Positions 30,196 through 38,585 of a stretch of DNA of 64,000 bases are shown in pieces. The stretch's first letter is position 1. Every line of letters starts with the position of its first letter. The DNA lies in NCBI GenBank assembly GCA_963791315.1, contig CAWBRQ010000002.1, positions 310,001 through 374,000 on the forward strand, written 5' to 3'. The translations under genes were made by a program, and so were the position numbers. The notes under the pieces were generated by a model. That model did no database searches and had not been told where the DNA came from. It saw nothing but the letters and a program-made list of their open reading frames with translations. Source of the DNA: JACCZX01 sp963791315 (lineage in GTDB: Bacteria; Pseudomonadota; Gammaproteobacteria; Burkholderiales; Burkholderiaceae_F).

Positions 30196-30749
30196 GCGCG
30201 CATCACGTGCGCAGCCGGCGCGACGACGATTGCGCGCGTGTGAACACCGAACTCACCGCGCGCTCGGTCGGCGAAGTAGAGCTCCAGCGTAGTTGAGACG
30301 GTTCGAAACGCGATGTCCTTCCACGGAACTTCGTTCTCCGTGAACAGCTGCACCTCAAGGCTCTCGGTCCCGGCTGAGAAATGCGTATCCAGCAGTTCGG
30401 CGCGAAAGAAGATGTGAACTTGCTGCACATGGGGGACATCGATCATCGAAAACAGCGGCCCCAGCGTGACGTGGGCACCTGCCTCTTCCACGGTTTCGCG
30501 CAGAGCGCCCTCGGCTGTGGTTTCGCCTGTTTCCATGAAGCCGGCAGGCAGAGTCCACTTGCCGAGACGTGGCTCGATCGCGCGCTTGCACAGCAGAACT
30601 TGATCGCGCCACATCGGAATTGTTCCAACCACAGGGCGCGGGTTGATGTAATGCACGGTGCCGCACTGGCCGCAGCAATCGCGCAGACGGTTGTCACCGG
30701 GCGGGATGCGCGAGGTCGTGGTGTAGCCGCAGACCGAACAAAAAGTCAC
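30192..30749 (-). CDS. Nudix hydrolase with N-terminal zinc ribbon
   Basis: Intact 185 residues. The N-terminal zinc ribbon has CSVCG and CCGQCG pairs. The Nudix box is GFMETGETTAEGALRETVEEAG, matching GX5EX7REUXEEXGU. This zinc-ribbon layout is shared with NudC-like and ADP-ribose-type hydrolases, but the NudC SQPWPFPxS motif is absent. Substrate unknown; a nucleotide-diphosphate sugar is likely. First gene of the nudix-aat-bpt-pyrD-thpR minus-strand run. Confidence 0.9.
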   Translation of the reverse strand: MTFCSVCGYTTTSRIPPGDNRLRDCCGQCGTVHYINPRPVVGTIPMWRDQVLLCKRAIEPRLGKWTLPAGFMETGETTAEGALRETVEEAGAHVTLGPLFSMIDVPHVQQVHIFFRAELLDTHFSAGTESLEVQLFTENEVPWKDIAFRTVSTTLELYFADRARGEFGVHTRAIVVAPAAHVMRA

Positions 30750-30754
30750 CGCAG

Positions 30755-30786
30755 AAATAGAAAAGGGCGGGCATATGCCCGCCCTT
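30755..30786 (-). terminator. intrinsic terminator after the GlsB/YmgE gene
   Basis: A 24-base perfect palindrome, AAGGGCGGGCAT/ATGCCCGCCCTT (30763-30786). Read on the minus strand it runs into CCCTTTTCTATTTC, so it ends the transcript of the small membrane protein gene. Confidence 0.85.
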
Positions 30787-30804
30787 CACACGTTACACGC
30801 TCTC

Positions 30805-31074
30805 TTAGCGAGCAGTGCCGCGGCGAAACAGATTGACGATCGCCAGCAGAATTACAGCGCCAAGCAATGAAACGACCAATGCACCTACGCTTAAGGAGCC
30901 CTGATTAATCGTGGGAACGCCCACAAGAGGAGAGATCAGCCAGCCGCCGAGCATTGCACCGACGATACCGACAATAATATTGAGGAAGATGCCCTGCTGC
31001 CCATCGGTGCGCATAATCATGCTTGCTACCCAGCCGATCAAACCGCCGACAACTAACCAAATGATGAAATTCAT
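30805..31074 (-). CDS. GlsB/YeaQ/YmgE family stress-response membrane protein
   Basis: 89 residues, three predicted TM helices with the glycine-rich pattern of the transglycosylase-associated protein family: MNFIIWLVVGGLIGWVAS, IVGIVGAMLGGWLI, and LVVSLLGAVILLAIVNL ending in basic residues. Start 31074 is preferred for GGGAGA upstream. Members are often stress- or acid-induced; biochemical role unknown. Monocistronic, with its own terminator. Confidence 0.9.
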   Translation of the reverse strand: MNFIIWLVVGGLIGWVASMIMRTDGQQGIFLNIIVGIVGAMLGGWLISPLVGVPTINQGSLSVGALVVSLLGAVILLAIVNLFRRGTAR

Positions 31075-31214
31075 GTTTTTCTCTCCCGGTAAAAGTAAAG
31101 TACAGCGACAGAAAGTTTGCCACACCTAATCGGCATTGCCAGCAAATCTGACAAACGGCAAGTGCCCGTAACCGGCAATACACGCAAAGATCATTCCAGC
31201 CTGTAGCTGACTTT

Positions 31215-31868
31215 ATGGCACTGACACAACTTTGGGCCTCACCGTTTGGGATCGCCGCGATTGGTCTTGCACTGCTCGGTGCGCTGCTGTTGTTATCGGG
31301 CATCGGCGCGCTGATTCGCCTACGCCCAATTCGATTTATTTCGCGAACGATATTCGGATTGCTGCTAATGGCTGTGGGCGCACTGGCGGCTACGATCTCG
31401 ATCGGCACGTACGGCTACACAGCGTTGACTCGAGAAGATATTGCCGCAACCTTGCTCGTGCAGCCGACCGGGCCGCAGAAATTCTCGGCGACGGTGCGCT
31501 ATCCAGACTTGCGCGAAGTCAAGTTCGAACTCGAGGGCGACGAGGTCTACGTTGATGCGCGGATACTGAAATGGAAACCGATCGCCAATACGCTCGGGTT
31601 GCACACCGCGTATGAGCTCGATCGCATCGCCGGGCGATATCGCTCGATCGACCAGGAGCGAACCGCACCGCGCACCGTATTCTCGCTGTCGCGCGACAAG
31701 CCGCTTGATCTGTTCGATCTGCGACGGCGCTACATATTCCTGGCCCCGCTGCTCGATGCGGAATACGGCTCCGCCACCTACGTTGCGGTGTCACGCCCTG
31801 CCGAGCTCGAGCTGCGTGTCTCGACGACGGGCCTGTTGATGCGCGAGATCAAGTCGGCAGCGCAGTAG
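31215..31868 (+). CDS. two-TM membrane protein, hypothetical
   Basis: 217 residues, intact. Two N-terminal TM helices (FGIAAIGLALLGALLLLSG and TIFGLLLMAVGALAATIS) precede a ~145-residue soluble part with FSATVRYPDLREVKFELEGDEVYVDARILKW and repeated beta strands. Similar proteins are often labelled cation/multidrug efflux pump, but nothing here shows transport. It starts 140 bases upstream-divergent from the GlsB gene and precedes the glycosyltransferase by 28 bases, likely one operon. Confidence 0.8.
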   Translation: MALTQLWASPFGIAAIGLALLGALLLLSGIGALIRLRPIRFISRTIFGLLLMAVGALAATISIGTYGYTALTREDIAATLLVQPTGPQKFSATVRYPDLREVKFELEGDEVYVDARILKWKPIANTLGLHTAYELDRIAGRYRSIDQERTAPRTVFSLSRDKPLDLFDLRRRYIFLAPLLDAEYGSATYVAVSRPAELELRVSTTGLLMREIKSAAQ

Positions 31869-31896
31869 CGGCCCGCAACTTCGCAAGGCAACAGCG

Positions 31897-32586
31897 ATGG
31901 ACCCCTGCCTGGCGATAATGTGCAAGCAGCCGCAGCGCGGTAAGGTGAAGACTCGAATCGCGGCCACGCTCGGGGCTGATTTAGCGGTTGAAATGTATCG
32001 ATGTGCGTTGGCCGACACGCTTTCACTGGCGTCATCGATTGATGATGTGACACATGTGCTGAGCTATTCGCCGCCGACCACAGATGGTCAGCGCTACTTC
32101 GAGCAGGCAGCGCCTTCGTTCGCATTGATCCCGCAACCAGGCACGACATTGGGTGAACGCATCGGTGGCACGCTCGCTTTGCTATTGGAAAATTACAGTC
32201 CTGTCGTATTGATCGGCAGCGACAGTCCGGACTTGCCGGTGGAGATCATCCAACACGCATTCGAGGCTCTGCACGGCACGGCAGACGTCGTGCTTGGCCC
32301 GGCCACCGATGGCGGCTACTACTTGATCGGGATGCGTTCGATGCATCCAACTTTGTTCAAGGGCATCGCCTGGAGCACCGCGCTCGTTGCGCAGCAGACG
32401 CGCGAGCTCGTGTCCGAGGCGGGCCTCGAATTGGTAAGCATGCCGTTCTGGCACGACCTTGATACTGTCGCGGACCTTAATGCGCTGGTGGCGCCAGGGG
32501 CGCCGCTGACGCGCGCGTTTGTTGCAACATTGAATGACAGGGAGGGCAATGAAAACGAAAGCGGCGGTTGCGTGGAAGGCCGGTGA
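31897..32586 (+). CDS. TIGR04282/DUF2064 family glycosyltransferase
   Basis: 229 residues, GT-A-like nucleotidyl/glycosyltransferase. Seen: MCKQPQRGKVKTRIAATLG (nucleotide-binding start), SPDLPVEIIQHAF after IGSD, and GPATDGGYYLIGM. TIGR04282 members are linked to arsenosugar biosynthesis in some genomes, but no ars genes are present here, so the substrate is open. The 3' end overlaps frmA by 38 bases. Confidence 0.85.
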   Translation: MDPCLAIMCKQPQRGKVKTRIAATLGADLAVEMYRCALADTLSLASSIDDVTHVLSYSPPTTDGQRYFEQAAPSFALIPQPGTTLGERIGGTLALLLENYSPVVLIGSDSPDLPVEIIQHAFEALHGTADVVLGPATDGGYYLIGMRSMHPTLFKGIAWSTALVAQQTRELVSEAGLELVSMPFWHDLDTVADLNALVAPGAPLTRAFVATLNDREGNENESGGCVEGR

Positions 32587-33655
32587 GCCCCTGACCATCG
32601 AAACGGTGGACCTCGATTCGCCGCGCGCCGGTGAGGTACTCGTCGAGATCAAGGCAACGGGTATCTGCCATACCGATTACTACACTTTATCTGGGGCCGA
32701 CCCTGAGGGAATCTTTCCGTCGATACTTGGGCACGAAGGCGCAGGGGTCGTACTCGAGGTTGGCGCGGGCGTGACGGCTCTGAAGGCGGGCGATCACGTC
32801 ATTCCGCTGTACACGCCGGAATGCCGGCAGTGCAAGTTCTGTCTGTCGCGCAAGACCAATCTGTGTCAGGCGATTCGTTCGACACAGGGGCGCGGCCTGA
32901 TGCCAGACGGCACGTCGCGCTTTTCAATCAACGGCAAACCAATCCTGCATTACATGGGAACGTCAACGTTCGCGAATCACACCGTGGTACCTGCGATCGC
33001 ACTCGCCAAGATTCGGGACGATGCACCGTTCGACAAGGTCTGCTACATCGGGTGTGGCGTCACCACCGGAGTCGGCGCCGTGCTTTTCACCGCAAAAGTC
33101 GAGACAGGAGCCAACGTCGCTGTATTCGGACTCGGCGGCATCGGCTTGAACGTTATTCAGGGCGCGAAGATGGTAGGCGCCGACCGCATCATTGGAATCG
33201 ATACAAATCCTGCGCGCGAAGCTCTGGGCCGCAAGTTCGGCATGACGCACTTCATCGATCCGAAGAAAGTCGATAACGTCGTCGACGCGATCGTGCAGTT
33301 GACAGATGGCGGCGCTGACTACAGCTTCGAATGCATCGGCAACGTGACGACGATGCGTCAGGCGCTCGAGTGTTGCCACAAGGGGTGGGGCCAGAGCATC
33401 ATCATCGGCGTTGCCGCTGCGGGTCAGGAGATCAGCACACGACCGTTTCAACTGGTGACCGGACGCGTATGGAAGGGCACTGCATTCGGCGGTGCGCGTG
33501 GACGCACCGATGTACCGCGCATCGTCGATTGGTACATGGAAGGCAAACTGAACATCAATGATCTGATTACCCACCATTTACCGCTCGAACGCATCAACGA
33601 AGGATTCGATCTGATGAAACGCGGCGAATCGATCCGCAGCGTCGTTGAGTTCTAG
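32549..33655 (+). CDS. frmA: S-(hydroxymethyl)glutathione dehydrogenase / class III alcohol dehydrogenase
   Basis: Intact 368 residues. Oxidises the formaldehyde-glutathione adduct with NAD+. Catalytic zinc ligands lie in ATGICHTD and GHEGAG; the structural zinc site is CRQCKFCLSRKTNLC. The NAD-binding motif is FGLGGIGLN, and the class III signature CGVTTGVGAVL is present. Start 32549 is supported by AGGGAGG 6 bases upstream although it lies inside the preceding gene. fghA follows after 14 bases, giving the complete glutathione-dependent formaldehyde route to formate. Confidence 0.96.
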   Translation: MKTKAAVAWKAGEPLTIETVDLDSPRAGEVLVEIKATGICHTDYYTLSGADPEGIFPSILGHEGAGVVLEVGAGVTALKAGDHVIPLYTPECRQCKFCLSRKTNLCQAIRSTQGRGLMPDGTSRFSINGKPILHYMGTSTFANHTVVPAIALAKIRDDAPFDKVCYIGCGVTTGVGAVLFTAKVETGANVAVFGLGGIGLNVIQGAKMVGADRIIGIDTNPAREALGRKFGMTHFIDPKKVDNVVDAIVQLTDGGADYSFECIGNVTTMRQALECCHKGWGQSIIIGVAAAGQEISTRPFQLVTGRVWKGTAFGGARGRTDVPRIVDWYMEGKLNINDLITHHLPLERINEGFDLMKRGESIRSVVEF

Positions 33656-33669
33656 CTCAGAACCTGACG

Positions 33670-34530
33670 GTGCCGCAGCTTGAACTGCTGAGTCAACACG
33701 GCTGCTTCGGTGGTCGTCAGTTTTTCTATCGGCACTCGTCTACCGAGATTGGATTGCCGATGCGGTTTGCGCTGTTCATGCCGCCGCGCGCTTCGAGTGC
33801 AGGACTGCCGTTGCTAATGTTTCTCGCAGGGCTGACGTGCACCGAAGAAACATTCACGATCAAGGCAGGCGCGCAGCGAACCGCGGCTCAGCTCGGGATT
33901 GCGCTGCTAATGCCGGACACGAGTCCGCGCGGCGCTGGTGTGCGTGGCGAGGCTGAATCGTGGGACTTCGGAGTAGGCGCCGGCTTCTATCTGGACGCCA
34001 CGCGTGAGCCATGGGCCAAACACTGGCGGATGGAAAGCTATTTAACGCGGGAGCTACTACCGCTCGTAGTCGAGGCGTTTGCAATCGATGCGTCTCGCAT
34101 CGGTGTCTTTGGCCATTCGATGGGTGGCCACGGCGCGTTGACCCTTGCTTTGCGTCACCGGCACCGCTTCGCGTCAGTTTCGGCGTTCGCACCGATCTGC
34201 GCCCCGATGCAGGCACCCTGGGGCAGAAAAGCGTTCAGTGGCTACATCGGCGACGACGTCGATCGCTGGGAGCAGCACGATGCGAGCGTGCTAATGAGTC
34301 GGCAACTGACGCCGCCCTTTCCGGGCGGGCTATTGGTCGATCAAGGGTTGGCCGACCAATTCCTGCGCGAACAACTTCATCCGTCGGCGTTGGAAGAGGC
34401 TTGTAGAAAAGTTGGCCAGCCGCTAACGCTTCGATTTCAAGAAGGCTACGACCATAGCTATTACTTCATTTCGACTTTCGTTGATGATCACGTGCGCTTT
34501 CACTACGAGACACTGCGATCAGCGACTTAG
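33670..34530 (+). CDS. fghA: S-formylglutathione hydrolase
   Basis: Intact 286-residue esterase-D-type alpha/beta hydrolase. The nucleophile elbow is GHSMGGHGAL, the histidine is in GYDHSYYF, and the acid lies near VDQGLADQF. Hydrolyses S-formylglutathione to formate and glutathione. GTG start 14 bases after the frmA stop, so the two are co-transcribed. Its 3' end overlaps the convergent uracil-glycosylase gene by 4 bases. Confidence 0.95.
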   Translation: MPQLELLSQHGCFGGRQFFYRHSSTEIGLPMRFALFMPPRASSAGLPLLMFLAGLTCTEETFTIKAGAQRTAAQLGIALLMPDTSPRGAGVRGEAESWDFGVGAGFYLDATREPWAKHWRMESYLTRELLPLVVEAFAIDASRIGVFGHSMGGHGALTLALRHRHRFASVSAFAPICAPMQAPWGRKAFSGYIGDDVDRWEQHDASVLMSRQLTPPFPGGLLVDQGLADQFLREQLHPSALEEACRKVGQPLTLRFQEGYDHSYYFISTFVDDHVRFHYETLRSAT

Positions 34531-35198
34531 CTTCTCGAATTGCGCAGGTACTTGGCTGCGATCTTCAAGTCTGCAACGAACTTGCCGTACTCGGCGTCGC
34601 GGGTTTCGGGCAGCACGCGCAACAGATACGACGGATGCACGGTGACCAACACGCGAGTCGACGGCGGAAGCTCGTTTTGCGGCTCGATCAGCGTCCCGCG
34701 ATTAGCAAGGATTGGTAACGCGCGTCCGAGTACCGCACGCGCGGCTGTCGCCCCGAGTGCAACGATCAGAGCCGGTTGAACAGTCGCTACTTCGCTTTCG
34801 TACCACGGATGGCACGCAGCGATTTCAAGCTCGGCCGGCTTCTTGTGCAGACGCCGCTTGCCGCGCAACTCGTACTTGAAATGTTTGACGGCGTTGGTGA
34901 CGTAAACCGCGCTGCGGTCGATGTCCGCGGCTGCCAACGCGCGGTCGAGCAATTGGCCGGCCGGGCCTACAAAGGGTCGCCCTGCAAGATCTTCCTGATC
35001 GCCTGGCTGCTCACCCACTAACATCAGTCGCGCGGATACAGGTCCCTCACCCGGCACCGCCTGCGTGGCGTGCTTCCAGAGCGGGCAGTTGCGGCATTGG
35101 TTGAGGAACTTGCGTTGATCCTCGCCAGCACCTGAATGCGCGCTTTGAGTCGAACCAAGTGAGTGTGCAAGCGTTGTCTGCAATTCCACGTTCCGCAT
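34527..35198 (-). CDS. UdgX-type uracil-DNA glycosylase superfamily protein
   Basis: Intact 223 residues. Family 4-like motif A is GEQPGDQEDLAGRPFVGPAG, motif B is VTVHPSYLLR. Between them TNAVKHFKYELRGKRRLHKKP contains the KRRxH loop that marks UdgX; the His is residue 118 here. In mycobacterial UdgX this histidine becomes covalently linked to the abasic site after uracil excision. Fe-S cysteines C35 and C38 (CRNC) and C129 are visible; a fourth ligand is not obvious. It lies 70 bases downstream of lexA on the same strand and is probably co-transcribed with it. A conventional family 4 UDG is the alternative, but the KRRxH loop argues against it. Confidence 0.88.
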   Translation of the reverse strand: MRNVELQTTLAHSLGSTQSAHSGAGEDQRKFLNQCRNCPLWKHATQAVPGEGPVSARLMLVGEQPGDQEDLAGRPFVGPAGQLLDRALAAADIDRSAVYVTNAVKHFKYELRGKRRLHKKPAELEIAACHPWYESEVATVQPALIVALGATAARAVLGRALPILANRGTLIEPQNELPPSTRVLVTVHPSYLLRVLPETRDAEYGKFVADLKIAAKYLRNSRS

Positions 35199-35268
35199 TG
35201 CCGAGCTGTTGGTTCACCGCACGGTGGCAAGTCCGATACCCAAGACGGCCGCGCGATGGCCGCGATGA

Positions 35269-35922
35269 CTACAGCGATGCGCGAATGACTCCGACCGCGA
35301 TACCTTCGATCGCAAACGCCTCGCGCTTCAGATCGACCATGATGGGCTTGTAGTCCGGATTCTCGGCGATCAACTCGGCGCGCGCGCCACGCAACTTCAA
35401 GCGTTTGACCGTTACGTCGTCGCCAATGCGGGCAACGACGATCTGGCCGGAGCGCGCTTGAGGCTGACGATGCACCGCCAGCCAATCGCCTTCGAGAATG
35501 CCGGCGTCACGCATACTCATGCCGCGGACCTCGAGCAGATAGTCGGCGTACGGTTTAAAAGTTGCCGGATCCACGGCCGCTGTGGCCATCACATTTTCCT
35601 GCGCCAGAATTGGGCTGCCCGCAGCAACCTTGCCGATAACCGGCAACCCGCTTTCTTGGGCGGCCAGCATTAACTCGCGCACACTGTCTTTCAGGCGAAT
35701 GCCCCGCGATGTCCCAGCGACCAGCTCGATGAGTCCTTTCTTCCGCAGTGCCTGTAAATGCTGTTCGGCAGCGTTCAACGAACGGAACCCGAACGCCTGA
35801 GAAATTTCGTCGCGTGTCGGTGGCGCGCCGCTTTCGGTTAGCGTCTGCCGAATAAATTCGAGAATCTCCGTCTGCCGCGGGGTAGGGTCGACTGCTGGAA
35901 CAGGGGTAGATCGTGCGCTCAT
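35269..35922 (-). CDS. lexA: LexA repressor, SOS response
   Basis: Intact 217 residues. An N-terminal winged helix (PTPRQTEILEFIRQTLTESGAPPTRDEIS) is followed by the self-cleavage site AAGSPI, the catalytic Ser in RGMSMRDAGI and Lys in VTVKRLKL. RecA-activated autocleavage lifts repression. A LexA-like operator lies 25 bases upstream of the start, consistent with autoregulation. The uracil-glycosylase gene follows on the same strand. Confidence 0.97.
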   Translation of the reverse strand: MSARSTPVPAVDPTPRQTEILEFIRQTLTESGAPPTRDEISQAFGFRSLNAAEQHLQALRKKGLIELVAGTSRGIRLKDSVRELMLAAQESGLPVIGKVAAGSPILAQENVMATAAVDPATFKPYADYLLEVRGMSMRDAGILEGDWLAVHRQPQARSGQIVVARIGDDVTVKRLKLRGARAELIAENPDYKPIMVDLKREAFAIEGIAVGVIRASL

Positions 35923-35946
35923 GGGACGTCTCAGGGAAATGAGGTA

Positions 35947-35962
35947 CTGGTAATGTATACAG
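35947..35962 (-). promoter_or_regulatory. LexA-binding site upstream of lexA
   Basis: Minus strand CTGTATACATTACCAG fits the CTGT-N8-ACAG consensus with one mismatch (CCAG for ACAG). It lies 25 bases before the lexA ATG, where the promoter should be. Confidence 0.75.
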
Positions 35963-36291
35963 TGTGCGGTCCAAAGGCAAGGGCGACTGCCTTGGGCAAT
36001 CCGCTAGGCGTATTAGTTGATTTGCATCTTGCGCGGCAGAGTGTGCGTGATAGACTTCTCTACATCTAAGTTGAGTCGGCCACAGCAGCGTGAGCAGCGT
36101 GCTTTATGGCTGGCAGCGTTGCCGGATCGTCCGATTCCGCGCGCGGCTTCTTGAACTGTTCAGCCGCGCGAAGCGTACGTAGTCCGAATTTTCAAACACC
36201 TTAATGGTTTACGGCTGCGGCTCTGCCGTTTCGGCGCCTTTGCGGGCTGGCAGTCGATGAGACGCAACGGGTAACTCTCCTTTCGGAGCTG
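35963..36291. other. intergenic region lexA-scpB with a strong hairpin
   Basis: About 330 bases with no gene found. It must carry the scpB promoter. The only clear structure is a hairpin at 36140-36170: CGCGCGGCT pairs with AGCCGCGCG and an inner TGAAC/GTTCA continues the stem. No U tail follows. No tRNA-like fold was seen. Confidence 0.5.
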
Positions 36292-36942
36292 ATGAATACA
36301 TCTGAGGCGAAGATCATTATTGAGGCGGCGCTGCTCACGGCTGAGCTGCCGCTGTCGGTGCCCGAATTGCGCCGCCTGCTGAACGACGAGCTGAATGCAG
36401 ACACGGTGCGCGTGCTGCTGGATCAGTTGCGTGGCGACTGGCAGGGCCGTGGGCTCGAACTGGTTGCGCTCTCATCAGGATGGCGTTTTCAGAGCGCGCC
36501 GCGTATGCGCCATTACCTCGATCGCTTGAATCCGGAGCGCCCGCCGCGATACTCACGCGCCGTCTTGGAGACGCTGGCGATCATCGCGTACCGGCAACCG
36601 GTCACGCGTGGTGACATTGAAGATGTGCGCGGGGTAACGGTATCCAGCTCCGTGATTAAGACGCTCGAAGAACGCGGGTGGATCGAAGTCGTCGGGCATC
36701 GCGAAGTGCCGGGCAGGCCGGCCCTGTTCAGCACCACCGCAGAATTCCTGGATGACCTCGGTTTACGTTCGCTGGCTGAGCTGCCCTCACTGCAGGAAGG
36801 TACCGGTGACGCTCCGGCAGAACTGGAACTGCAACTGGCCGGTGCGGAGTTAGAAGCGTCACCGTCGTCAGGTTCGATCTCCACGTCGATGTCTTCAACC
36901 GAGTTGACCCTTCCCCAAACAGCTTCGCTTCCGATCTCTTGA
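36292..36942 (+). CDS. scpB: SMC-Scp complex subunit ScpB
   Basis: Intact 216 residues. Two winged-helix domains: IIIEAALLTAELPLSVPELRRLL and PPRYSRAVLETLAIIAYRQPVTRGDIEDVRGV, the latter the most conserved ScpB stretch. It works with SMC and ScpA in chromosome condensation and segregation. The C-terminal 50 residues are acidic, Ser/Thr-rich and poorly conserved. The stop overlaps the rluB start (TGATG). Gene order scpB-rluB is standard in Burkholderiales. Confidence 0.95.
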   Translation: MNTSEAKIIIEAALLTAELPLSVPELRRLLNDELNADTVRVLLDQLRGDWQGRGLELVALSSGWRFQSAPRMRHYLDRLNPERPPRYSRAVLETLAIIAYRQPVTRGDIEDVRGVTVSSSVIKTLEERGWIEVVGHREVPGRPALFSTTAEFLDDLGLRSLAELPSLQEGTGDAPAELELQLAGAELEASPSSGSISTSMSSTELTLPQTASLPIS

Positions 36943-38459
36943 TGAGCACCTCCCCTTCTCCCGACGAACCCATTCCTGCCGAGTCCATCGGAGTAGACCC
37001 TGCCAGCGATCTGGCGGACAACGACGGCAACGTTGCCGACGGCAATATCAGTGAACCCGACGACGGTGCGGCCGAAGCTGACGAAATCGATGGAAATCGC
37101 AGTGAGACACCGGCTCCGGGAAATGGCCGTGGGCCGCGGCCGCGTAGCCGGCGGCGTCGTGGGCGAGGTGGTGATAGGAGCGACCGGGCAGTTCGCCCCG
37201 AGCGCGTGGCGCCACCCGCGGGAAACTCCGCAAGCCCTGCAATACCCGCCGGGCCGCAGGCGCCTCTGGCGGGCGAGGGTGAGGAGATCAACCCTGCCGC
37301 AATGGCGGAGTCGGCGTTATCGCGCGAGCTCCTCGAGCGCGGCCGCCAGGCGGCCAAGCAGACGCAGTTAGCGCAATCAGACAAGCTGCACAAGGTGCTG
37401 GCCGATGCCGGCATTGGATCGCGGCGCGATATGGAAGAGATGATCATCGCGGGGCGTGTTTCGGTCAACGGCGAACCCGCGCATATCGGGCAGCGCGTGT
37501 TGGCAAGCGATCAAGTCCGAATCAACGGCAAGCCTCTGGCACGCAAGACGCCGGGACGCGCACCGCGCGTCTTGCTTTATCACAAGCCAGTTGGCGAAAT
37601 CGTCACGCAGGAAGATCCTGGCGCGCGGCCAACAGTCTTTGAAAAGCTACCCAAGGTCTCCGGTGGTCGCTGGGTCGCGGTGGGTCGGCTCGATTTGAAT
37701 TCTGAAGGCCTGCTGATCTTTACGACTTCGGGTGAGCTGGCGAACCGCCTGATGCATCCGCGTTATGAAGTCGAGCGCGAGTACGCGGTCAGAGTGCTGG
37801 GCGAACTCACCAATGAGCAACGTCAGAAGTTGCTCGACGGCGTCGAGTTGCAGGACGGCCCCGCGAAATTTTCGCGCGTCGATGAGGCAGGGGGGGACGG
37901 CGCGAACCGTTGGTATCGGGTGGCGATTAGCGAAGGCCGCAATCGTGAAGTGCGCCGCATTTTCGAAGCGATTGGGCTGACCGTGAGCCGATTGATTCGC
38001 ATTCGCTATGGATCGATCCAGCTGCCGCGTGCGCTGGCACGCGGCCGCTTTCAGGAATTGGCGCCCGAATGGGTGCAGGCGTGGGTGCATGACTTGGGTA
38101 TCGGCATCGATGAAATCCGGCAGCGTCAGGGTTCGTCCGAAGGCGGCCGTGGACGTGGACGAGGCGGTCGAGGTGACGGCAATCGCAAGCAGGGCAACCG
38201 CGACGGAAACGTTGGTTCGCAGGGCCGGCAGCCTTCGCAGAATTTTGGCCAGGGATTTAATCCAGGAAATGGCCAGCCCGGAGGGGGCCAGGGGCAGGGA
38301 TCTGGCCGCGGCCGTGGGAAACCTCCGCAAGGCAACCGCCCTCCGCGTCAGCCCGATCCGCTGACGAGCAGCGTCAACTACATTGCCGCCGGGCACGGCC
38401 TGCCCAATAACGGAAGACCGGCGCGTTTCAAGCGCGGAAAACCGCCCCGCAGCTTCTAA
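36942..38459 (+). CDS. rluB: 23S rRNA pseudouridine(2605) synthase RluB
   Basis: Intact ~505 residues. A long acidic then Arg-rich disordered N-terminal extension (about residues 1-145) precedes the S4 domain (DKLHKVLADAGIGSRRDMEEMI) and the RsuA/RluB catalytic domain with GRLDLNSEGLLIFT holding the catalytic Asp. The tail (about residues 395-505) is low complexity, rich in Gly, Arg, Gln and Asn, and resembles RNA-binding RGG-like regions. These extensions are typical of Burkholderiales RluB. ATG 36942 overlaps the scpB stop. Confidence 0.95.
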   Translation: MSTSPSPDEPIPAESIGVDPASDLADNDGNVADGNISEPDDGAAEADEIDGNRSETPAPGNGRGPRPRSRRRRGRGGDRSDRAVRPERVAPPAGNSASPAIPAGPQAPLAGEGEEINPAAMAESALSRELLERGRQAAKQTQLAQSDKLHKVLADAGIGSRRDMEEMIIAGRVSVNGEPAHIGQRVLASDQVRINGKPLARKTPGRAPRVLLYHKPVGEIVTQEDPGARPTVFEKLPKVSGGRWVAVGRLDLNSEGLLIFTTSGELANRLMHPRYEVEREYAVRVLGELTNEQRQKLLDGVELQDGPAKFSRVDEAGGDGANRWYRVAISEGRNREVRRIFEAIGLTVSRLIRIRYGSIQLPRALARGRFQELAPEWVQAWVHDLGIGIDEIRQRQGSSEGGRGRGRGGRGDGNRKQGNRDGNVGSQGRQPSQNFGQGFNPGNGQPGGGQGQGSGRGRGKPPQGNRPPRQPDPLTSSVNYIAAGHGLPNNGRPARFKRGKPPRSF

Positions 38460-38490
38460 ATCGGTCTCACTCTGGCCTCGCCAGGCGAGC

Positions 38491-38520
38491 TTGTTGTAGG
38501 ACGCCTCTGCCCCATATAAT
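38491..38520 (+). promoter_or_regulatory. predicted promoter between rluB and rimP
   Basis: A perfect -10 TATAAT at 38515-38520 is preceded by TTGTTG at 38491-38496 (18-base spacer), or by TTGTAG at 38494-38499 with a short spacer. It lies after the rluB stop and before a terminator, so it could drive the rimP-nusA-infB operon or a short RNA. Confidence 0.55.
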
Positions 38521-38585
38521 GCGCGGCTGCTGTTTTTGGCCGCGCCGTAAGGCAAAGCAAGAGCAGCGGCAAGCCTGGTAAGAAC

